Below, one piece after another: positions 51,762 through 57,297 of a stretch of DNA of 57,297 bases. Location: the NCBI GenBank assembly GCA_021769425.1, contig JAETSX010000040.1:1-57297 (forward strand), read 5' to 3'. How positions within the stretch are numbered: position 1 is the stretch's first letter; the number at the start of each line of letters is the position of its first letter. Made by a program: the position numbers and the translations under genes. A model generated the notes under the pieces. That model saw only the letters and a list, made by a program, of their open reading frames with translations. It was not told the origin of the DNA and searched no databases. The stretch comes from Eubacterium sp. (GTDB lineage Bacteria > Bacillota > Clostridia > Lachnospirales > Lachnospiraceae).

Positions 51762-51802
51762 TCTTCCATATCCTCCTTCATGTATCACCCTGTTACCAGA
51801 CG

Positions 51803-52309
51803 TTATTCTAATGGAGCCGGATCTTCATCGCTGATAAGTTTTTCCGGGCTTAATAATAACTTCACTTCATCTGCCACCCTTACCAAGCCGATCACATATT
51901 TGTCTTTTCCATAACTGGTTTGATTCAACGATGGAGGCGGAATGATATCCTTCTCATCAATGGTAATCACATCTGCAATCTGTTCTACTATCAGCCCTAC
52001 CATTGTTCCCTTTACATCAATTACAATTATGCAGGTGCGATCCATATATTCAAAGGGTTCCTGCTTAAAACGTATTTTTACGTCAATTACCGGTATAATT
52101 TTTCCCCGGATATTAATCAAACCTTTGATGTAATCTTCCACTTCCGGAACCGGGGTAATCACCTGGGTACTGATAATCTCATTCACATACTCAATGCCGA
52201 TTCCATAACACTCTTCCCCAATCCGAAATGTCATATACATCCCTTTTTGTGAATCATCCTCTTCCAGATCATCCAATTCTTCCAATACATCCATCAATTC
52301 TTCCGCCAT
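51803..52309 (-). CDS. cheW: CheW adaptor protein
   Basis: 168-residue scaffold that joins chemoreceptors to CheA. The fold is one SH3-like CheW domain (about 22-160): [36 protein letters not shown] and [20 protein letters not shown]. An acidic N-terminal stretch ([13 protein letters not shown]) precedes it. It is in the che operon, three bases after cheA, with AAAGGAG upstream of the ATG. Confidence 0.95.
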   Translation of the reverse strand: MAEELMDVLEELDDLEEDDSQKGMYMTFRIGEECYGIGIEYVNEIISTQVITPVPEVEDYIKGLINIRGKIIPVIDVKIRFKQEPFEYMDRTCIIVIDVKGTMVGLIVEQIADVITIDEKDIIPPPSLNQTSYGKDKYVIGLVRVADEVKLLLSPEKLISDEDPAPLE

Positions 52310-52312
52310 GGT

Positions 52313-54448
52313 TTAACTACTCCTTTCCTGTCCGGCAATTAACCCTGCAATATCCAGAATCAATGCAATGCTTCCATCCCCAAGCTGGGTGCATCCGGAA
52401 AGCCCCTGTACTTTCTTAATGTAGGAAGGAATCGGTTTTACTACAATCTCCTGTTCTGCAATTAACTGGTCAATAAATACACCGATATATTTATTTTCAT
52501 GTTCTAATACCACAACAATACCGTCTTCAATATCTGTATTGGAACCTGGCAGATGATACATCTCATTCAGCCTGATAAACGGATAGCACTCGCCCCGAAG
52601 CATGACATACTCTTCTCCGTCCGGCTCCCTTACAATGGTATCCTTATTGATTCTTACGAATTCTTTTACCGCATTTGTCTCAATCACAAAAGTGGAATTC
52701 CCCACCTGCATTACAATTCCATTGATAATAGCCAATGTCAGCGGAATCTTCATAATCATCTCAGAACCGGCGCCTTCCATGCTGTCAATTTCCAGCTTAC
52801 CGCCAATTGCCTGTATATTCTTTACTACCACATCCATTCCCACGCCGCGGCCGGAATACTCCGTTACCTGTTCCTTAGTGGAAAATCCTGCAAATGTGAT
52901 AAACTGATAGATTTCTTTATCCGTAAAATCAGACATTGGACGGTTGCCGATCAATCCGTTATTTCTCGCTTTATTATAAAGGAGTTCCTTATTCAGACCT
53001 TTTCCGTCGTCCCTGACAATGATATACACTTTGCCGCCTTCGTTTTTCGCCTCCAGTGTAATCTTGCCTCTGGGATTCTTTCCTGCAGCAATACGATCTT
53101 CTTTTTCCTCAATTCCATGATCCACTGAATTCCGGATTAAATGCATCAGAGGATCGGAAATATGTTCAATAATATTCTTATCAACTTCTGTATTCTCGCC
53201 GATCACTTCCAGCTCAATATCTTTTCCAAGCTTTCTGGAAACGTCAAATACAATACGGTTCATCTTCTGGAATGTATTTGTCAGCGGCATCATACGCATG
53301 GACATAATTACATCCTGCAGCTCTGTGGTAATCTTAGCAAGCTGGCCGGACGCCTTCTGGAAATTCGTTAAATCCAGTCCCGGAACTTTCAAATCCGGAT
53401 TCTGAAGCACAACAGCCTCAGAAATGACAAGCTCTCCAATCATATCCATCAATGCATCCATCTTCTCCACATTGACGCTGATATAAGTCTGCTTGGGAGA
53501 GGGCTTGGGCTGGTTTTTCACCAGTTTCTTTCCTTTGCCGGTTTCTTTTCCCTTGATGACATAATCTCCAGGCGCAGGTTCCTTTTTCTCTTCCTTCTTA
53601 TCGCCTTTCTTATCCTTATCATCCATTTCAATGATAATCGGCTCCGGTCCATGGTCGTGGAAGCCCATCTCAAACTCCTGCTGGGTACAGTCATTAATTT
53701 CCACCCGATCCATACCGGAAGTATCGCCGATGGTGCTTAAGATTTCCTCCCTGCTGCACTGGCATTTAATCAGCATATGGAACCCATCTTCTAAGATAAC
53801 TGCTCCGCTGTCCTCATTGGAAATAATGTCATCCGGCATATATTCCATATCGTCGGTGATTTCTTTCAGCGAATATACTGCCGTATATGCCCGGATATTG
53901 CACATCTGAGTATCACTTCTGTAATAAATAGATGCTTTATAATATTTATAGCTTTCGCTGCCGGTAGGCGCAATATAAAATTGACTGGGCTCTACATAAG
54001 TATTCTCCGGAGGAAGCTCATTCCCTTTCTCTTCGATGCCCGACTTGATTCTTTTCAGAAATTTGTCAATTTCCTCTACAATTTTCGTCTCGTCTCCGTC
54101 CGGCGCCTCACCTTCCTTAATCTTATCCAACTCACCTGTAATAAAGTCAGCTACATCAAGGACATGATCCACCAGTTCCAAGTGCGGAACATTCTCCGGA
54201 TGCGACTCTCTTAAGTAATAAAATACATCTTCCAATTTGTGGGATACTTTGGTGATGTTTTCATACATCATAATCCCCGAAGACCCCTTTATGGTATGCA
54301 TGACACGGAAAATTTCATTGATAGAGGTTTCATCAAAGCAATCTTCATCTTTCTTTTCCAACACAGTATTCTGTAATGTCTCAAGCAACTGTTCACTCTC
54401 ATACAGAAACATATCCAGCATACTGTCTGTATTAAAATCTTCTGCCAT
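52313..54448 (-). CDS. cheA: chemotaxis histidine kinase CheA
   Basis: 711-residue kinase of the chemotaxis array. The Hpt domain (1-105) has the phospho-accepting His51 in RVMHTIKGSSGIM. A P2-like or second regulatory part (about 150-265) carries SESYKYYKASIYYRS. A charged linker (KDKKGDKKEEKKEPAPG) leads to the dimerisation helices. The ATPase has HLIRNSVDHGIE, RDDGKGLNKELLY and GRGVGMDVV, and a C-terminal CheW-like domain (about 570-711). AGGGAGG precedes the ATG. All catalytic parts are intact. Confidence 0.97.
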   Translation of the reverse strand: MAEDFNTDSMLDMFLYESEQLLETLQNTVLEKKDEDCFDETSINEIFRVMHTIKGSSGIMMYENITKVSHKLEDVFYYLRESHPENVPHLELVDHVLDVADFITGELDKIKEGEAPDGDETKIVEEIDKFLKRIKSGIEEKGNELPPENTYVEPSQFYIAPTGSESYKYYKASIYYRSDTQMCNIRAYTAVYSLKEITDDMEYMPDDIISNEDSGAVILEDGFHMLIKCQCSREEILSTIGDTSGMDRVEINDCTQQEFEMGFHDHGPEPIIIEMDDKDKKGDKKEEKKEPAPGDYVIKGKETGKGKKLVKNQPKPSPKQTYISVNVEKMDALMDMIGELVISEAVVLQNPDLKVPGLDLTNFQKASGQLAKITTELQDVIMSMRMMPLTNTFQKMNRIVFDVSRKLGKDIELEVIGENTEVDKNIIEHISDPLMHLIRNSVDHGIEEKEDRIAAGKNPRGKITLEAKNEGGKVYIIVRDDGKGLNKELLYNKARNNGLIGNRPMSDFTDKEIYQFITFAGFSTKEQVTEYSGRGVGMDVVVKNIQAIGGKLEIDSMEGAGSEMIMKIPLTLAIINGIVMQVGNSTFVIETNAVKEFVRINKDTIVREPDGEEYVMLRGECYPFIRLNEMYHLPGSNTDIEDGIVVVLEHENKYIGVFIDQLIAEQEIVVKPIPSYIKKVQGLSGCTQLGDGSIALILDIAGLIAGQERSS

Positions 54449-54505
54449 TTATAAGCCTCCCTTCTTCCTGATGGTACTTTTGGTAAAATATATCAACCGC
54501 TGTCA

Positions 54506-54898
54506 TCATATCAATTCCAATTTCTTCAGAATCAGTTCAAATTTCTGCAGGTCTATCGGTTTGCCGGAGTATACCGTACAGCCCATTTCAAATGCTTTTT
54601 TCACATTTCTTTCTTCATTCAACGCAGTGGTCATAATAATCTTTACACTGTCTTTTCCCTGGATTCCCCGTTCTTTCTCAATATCCCGGATTGCTTTCAG
54701 CGCCTGATAGCCATCCAACACCGGCATCATAACATCCAGGCAAATCAAATCATAAGGTTCTCCATCTTCCAATGCCATTAAAAAGGCGTCCACCGCTTCT
54801 TCTCCATCTACGGTAATGTCACAGTCTCCGTATTTCTCCAGATAATTTGTCATGAATTTGCGGCTGGCGAAATCATCCTCTGCCAGTAATATTTTCAT
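54506..54898 (-). CDS. cheY: CheY-like response regulator
   Basis: 130-residue single receiver domain. Acidic pocket Glu7, Asp8 and Asp9 (LLAEDDF), phospho-acceptor Asp55 (YDLICLDVMMPVLDG), Thr in MTTALNEE and Lys in VYSGKPIDLQKFEL. Its position between cheB and cheA implies it is the motor-binding regulator, but it could be an array-associated or phosphate-sink receiver. Codons show no abnormal use. GGAGAG precedes the ATG. Confidence 0.9.
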   Translation of the reverse strand: MKILLAEDDFASRKFMTNYLEKYGDCDITVDGEEAVDAFLMALEDGEPYDLICLDVMMPVLDGYQALKAIRDIEKERGIQGKDSVKIIMTTALNEERNVKKAFEMGCTVYSGKPIDLQKFELILKKLELI

Positions 54899-54914
54899 AT
54901 CCCTGCTCTCCTTT

Positions 54915-55937
54915 CTAGTTTGCCTTTAATACACTGTATATTTTATTTGCTATATTTGAAAGCTCCGTCTGATATTTCACTGCTCCAATATCAAACGCAA
55001 CTTTAGGCATACCATACACCACACAGCTTGCTTCATCCTGGCCGATAGTAACTGCTCCGGCTTTGCGCATCTCCAAAAGGCCTTTGGCGCCGTCTCCGCC
55101 CATTCCGGTCAGAATCACACCCACTGCCTCTTTTCCCGCCGCTTTTGCCACAGACTGAAACAGCACATCTACAGAAGGACAATGCCCGCTGACTTTCTCT
55201 CCATGTTTGCATTCTACCTGATATATTCCATTCACTTTCAAGAGACGCATCTGTTTATCCCCAGGCGCAATCAACACCTGCCCCGGCAAAACCCGGTCTC
55301 CCGTAACCGCTTCCTTCACCACCGCCTGACACTGATTATTCAGCCTGTTGGCATACATCTGGGTAAATCCAGGCGGCATATGCTGTACAATCACAACTCC
55401 CGGGATATCTTTCCGGAACTGACGCACCACATCATATATGGCCTCCGTTCCGCCAGTAGAAGCGCCAATGGCAATCACCATATTGCTTTTCACGTTAGAC
55501 GCGCTGTTTATCGGAAACGCTTCTGCCCGCTTCAGCTTTCCAACCTTCACTGTTGACGCAATCTTTATCTTCGTTCCCAGTTCTTTCCGTAAAAAAGCGA
55601 TTACCTTATTACGTTCCACTGTACTGGGCTTACATACAAAATCCACTGCTCCTGCTTCCATCGCGTCAAACACTTTCTCATCCATTGCGCTGATTACAAC
55701 CACCGGCAGCGGATACTGGGGCAGCAATTTTCTTAAGAATTCAATTCCGCCCATTCTGGGCATCTCCACATCCAGGGTCATTACATCCGGACGGTATTTC
55801 AAAATCGCATCCCTGGCCGCATAAGCATCCCCTGCCTGGGCCACTACCTCTATACATGGATCTTCACTCAGGCTCTGTACCAACAGATTACGAAACAGCA
55901 TTGAATCATCTACCACTAACACTCTGATTTTGCGCAT
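54915..55937 (-). CDS. cheB: chemoreceptor methylesterase CheB
   Basis: 340-residue enzyme that removes methyl groups and deamidates glutamines on chemoreceptors. The receiver domain has LVVDDSMLF and Asp56 in VMTLDVEMPRMGG. The C-terminal esterase (about 150-335) has the catalytic triad parts AIGASTGG (Ser), VIVQHMPPGFT (His) and TGMGGDGAKG (Asp). Full length. Starts 24 bp after the cheR stop. Confidence 0.96.
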   Translation of the reverse strand: MRKIRVLVVDDSMLFRNLLVQSLSEDPCIEVVAQAGDAYAARDAILKYRPDVMTLDVEMPRMGGIEFLRKLLPQYPLPVVVISAMDEKVFDAMEAGAVDFVCKPSTVERNKVIAFLRKELGTKIKIASTVKVGKLKRAEAFPINSASNVKSNMVIAIGASTGGTEAIYDVVRQFRKDIPGVVIVQHMPPGFTQMYANRLNNQCQAVVKEAVTGDRVLPGQVLIAPGDKQMRLLKVNGIYQVECKHGEKVSGHCPSVDVLFQSVAKAAGKEAVGVILTGMGGDGAKGLLEMRKAGAVTIGQDEASCVVYGMPKVAFDIGAVKYQTELSNIANKIYSVLKAN

Positions 55938-55961
55938 CCTGTTTACCTGCTTTCTTCATAC

Positions 55962-56765
55962 TTATCTTCGATAGATAGACGGCTCTACATATTGAAACTT
56001 CAACCCTTTCCTGTCAACAGCTTCCGTTGTCCCCACAAACAGATATCCTCCCGGCTCCAGGAAGTCATAGACTCTGGAAAGAAGCTGACGCTTGGTGGCC
56101 TCGTCAAAATAAATCATTACATTCCTCATGAAAACCACATGAAATTTCTTATGGAAAGGAAATTTATTCATCAGATTAAACTGCCGAAAAATCACTTCGC
56201 CTCTTAATTCCTTTGTGACCTGATATTCCAGATCATTCACCTTTTTAAAGTAACGCTTCTTCCAGCTTTCAGGCAAAGGCTCTATCTGCTCCTTCAAATA
56301 TTTCCCCCGCTGGGCCTTTTCCAACACTTTAGTGGAAATATCTGTGGCAAGCACCCTGGTATCCCAACGGCTGGGTTCCGGCCCAAAATAGTCTCTCAGC
56401 ACCATGGCAATGGTATATGGCTCTTCTCCTGTGGATGATGCGGCCGACCAAATCCTTACGTCCCTGGTGGCTGCCTCTTTCACCTTAATCTGCGGAAGTA
56501 TCACCTTCTTCATATAATCCAGATGTTCAAATTCCCTCATAAAATATGTATGGTTGGTGGTCAGCACATTAATCAGGTTCCGCGCTTCCTCTCCTTTGGG
56601 ATTATTCTCTACTTTGGTCATATACTCATCATATCCGCTGTAGCCATTCCGCAAAAGATAATTTTCCATCCTCCCGTTCACCAGAATTTGCTTTCCGCTG
56701 AGATCAATTCCATACTTTTGCTTTACATAAACTGCGATCCGACGAAATTCCTGTTCCGTAATCAT
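55962..56765 (-). CDS. cheR: chemoreceptor methyltransferase CheR
   Basis: 267-residue enzyme that methylates glutamates on chemoreceptors with S-adenosylmethionine. The N-terminal helical domain is followed by TNHTYFMREFEHLDYMKKVI and the SAM pocket RIWSAASSTGEEPYTIAMVL, then ARNVMIYFD-like FMRNVMIYFDEATKR and LEPGGYLFVGTTEAV. It is the first gene of the operon. Its ATG is at the end of a tandem-repeat leader and has only GGGGG as a ribosome site, which suggests weak or regulated initiation. Confidence 0.96.
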   Translation of the reverse strand: MITEQEFRRIAVYVKQKYGIDLSGKQILVNGRMENYLLRNGYSGYDEYMTKVENNPKGEEARNLINVLTTNHTYFMREFEHLDYMKKVILPQIKVKEAATRDVRIWSAASSTGEEPYTIAMVLRDYFGPEPSRWDTRVLATDISTKVLEKAQRGKYLKEQIEPLPESWKKRYFKKVNDLEYQVTKELRGEVIFRQFNLMNKFPFHKKFHVVFMRNVMIYFDEATKRQLLSRVYDFLEPGGYLFVGTTEAVDRKGLKFQYVEPSIYRR

Positions 56766-56783
56766 AGTAAACCCCCATCTTGC

Positions 56784-56843
56784 TCAATCTTCCGTCCGGC
56801 GGGCCGCATGGCCATCCTTACTATGGAAGTCGGGGACTTTCAT
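56784..56843 (-). CDS. leader mini-ORF 4
   Basis: Nineteen codons, beginning MKVPDFHSKDGHAARR and ending TED, stop at 56784, 18 bases before the cheR ATG. The start lies in the 5' arm of the unit hairpin. The sequence CATAGTAA inside it (minus strand, 56818-56825) is complementary to both its own start and the cheR start. Translation is hypothetical. Confidence 0.35.
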   Translation of the reverse strand: MKVPDFHSKDGHAARRTED

Positions 56844-56861
56844 AGTAAATTCCCATCATAC

Positions 56862-56921
56862 TCAACCTGCTGTTTGGCGGGCCGCATGGCCATCCTTACT
56901 ATGGAAGTCGGGGACTTTCAT
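56862..56921 (-). CDS. leader mini-ORF 3
   Basis: Nineteen codons reading MKVPDFHSKDGHAARQTAG, then stop, in the third repeat unit, with a purine-rich GATGG upstream. Nearly identical to mini-ORF 2. Translation is hypothetical. Confidence 0.35.
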   Translation of the reverse strand: MKVPDFHSKDGHAARQTAG

Positions 56922-56939
56922 AGTAAATTTCCATCATAC

Positions 56940-56999
56940 TCAACCTGCTGTTTGGCGGGCCGCATGGCCATCCTTACTATGGAAGTCGGGGACTTTCAT
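56940..56999 (-). CDS. leader mini-ORF 2
   Basis: Nineteen codons with the same peptide as mini-ORF 3. Its ATG overlaps the stop of mini-ORF 1 (ATGA), which would permit re-initiation. Translation is hypothetical. Confidence 0.35.
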   Translation of the reverse strand: MKVPDFHSKDGHAARQTAG

Positions 57000-57076
57000 A
57001 GTAAACTCCCATCTTGCTCAGCCTGTCGTGCAACGGGCCGCATGGCCATCCTACTATGGAAGCCAAGGGCTTTCAT
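56996..57076 (-). CDS. leader mini-ORF 1
   Basis: First short frame after the promoter, with AGGGGT upstream. A one-base loss in this unit shifts the frame, so the product has 26 residues (beginning MKALGFHSRMAMRPVA) and stops in the ATGA of mini-ORF 2. Translation is hypothetical. Confidence 0.35.
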   Translation of the reverse strand: MKALGFHSRMAMRPVARQAEQDGSLL

Positions 57077-57136
57077 AGTAACTTACCCCTATCACATAAA
57101 CTTAAACTTCTATCAGATATTTATTCCATATTATCT

Positions 57137-57165
57137 ATGGTACTATATTCGCCTCTATTTGTCAA
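57137..57165 (-). promoter_or_regulatory. probable sigma-A promoter of the che operon
   Basis: On the minus strand TTGACA (57160-57165), 17-base spacer, then TACCAT (57137-57142). It would start transcription about 55 bases before mini-ORF 1, giving a leader of some 370 bases before cheR. No sigma-D motif was found between it and cheR. I see nothing in 57166-57297. Confidence 0.6.
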
Positions 57166-57297
57166 TTCCGTTGCAACTATCCCAGAGATTTAGCTTTTAA
57201 CACTTTCGTTCATTTTATATTTATACATTCTATTTTTTGCACCATCAAATACCTTCTATTATTATAACCAGCCTTCATTTTCATAAGTTTCTGATAA

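Larger units (their letters stand above)
56763..57073 (-). repeat. four tandem ~78-bp repeats in the che operon leader
   Basis: Units start at 56763, 56841, 56919 and 56997 and are 78, 78, 78 and 77 bp. The two middle units differ only at one or two positions. On the minus strand each unit junction forms a 13-bp hairpin with one mismatch, TTTACTATGAAAGT against ACTTCCATAGTAA around CCCCG, with an ATG in the 5' arm. The last junction is the cheR start. Together with the promoter and sequence to the window end this fills the 532-bp gap upstream of cheR. Confidence 0.9.

Noticed and set aside
56523-57200. Plus-strand open frame of 225 codons with 26-residue repeats
   Set aside because: It is the antisense of cheR and its leader. 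The repeats are open in this frame only because the unit is 78 bp, a multiple of three. No ribosome site or family match.

Overview
The window looks like chromosomal DNA of an endospore-forming, chemotactic member of the Clostridia, most likely family Lachnospiraceae. The evidence is a gerA-type germination operon, a complete chemotaxis operon, a SCIFF (six cysteines in forty-five residues) peptide with its radical SAM maturase beside secDF, a TIGR04086 membrane protein and Lachnospiraceae-style DUF families. Base composition is moderate except for a clearly A/T-richer patch near 32-36 kb. I see no rRNA, tRNA, transposase, phage gene or CRISPR array. The genus cannot be fixed from the sequence alone. 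Most genes lie on the minus strand.

Layout. 0-7 kb: a DUF5713 protein, a methyltransferase, the gerA-gerB-gerC germinant receptor operon, and ispE with an overlapping GntR regulator. 7-10 kb (plus strand): a soluble chemoreceptor fused to a PhnD-like binding domain, then a small protein behind a sigma-D-like promoter. 10-17 kb (minus strand): TIGR04086 protein, an OmpR/histidine kinase pair, the SCIFF peptide, its maturase and SecDF, which follows the usual SCIFF neighbourhood with a two-component system inserted. 17-29 kb: CNNM-type transporter, sfsA, glycogen phosphorylase, AraC regulator, crotonase, a threonine aldolase with a replaced C-terminus, proC, a DUF3878-like protein and a GH13 amylase. 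29-37 kb: a two-part ThrE-type exporter, two tandem O-antigen-ligase-like paralogues, a repeat-rich Ig-domain surface protein and a decayed Rpn gene. 37-50 kb: MBL hydrolase, small alarmone synthetase, class Ic aspartate aminotransferase, rarA, a LytTR/GHKL two-component pair, polysaccharide deacetylase, a GntR/DUF5808 pair, and clpB behind a degenerate CIRCE site. 50-57 kb: glyoxalase-fold protein and the operon cheR-cheB-cheY-cheA-cheW-mcp.

The most unusual content is non-coding. A ~92-bp palindromic element occurs at five loci (16.4, 23.9, 27.5, 38.9 and 46.5 kb). At one locus it is tandem with a 91-bp period and supplies a new C-terminus to the threonine aldolase; at another it begins about where the amylase transcript should start. 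A separate MITE-like element with inverted ends and a 9-bp target duplication lies at 24.97-25.13 kb. The che operon leader is four tandem ~78-bp repeats. Each carries a short ORF whose start codon lies in one arm of a hairpin, and the same complement could also pair with the cheR start. This leader is the best candidate for an undescribed regulatory device.

Gene fragments (a HicB antitoxin tail, a PD-(D/E)XK nuclease tail, and the Rpn gene with a lost start and a frameshift) show ongoing decay of accessory genes. All calls come from reading the sequence; no database search was run.
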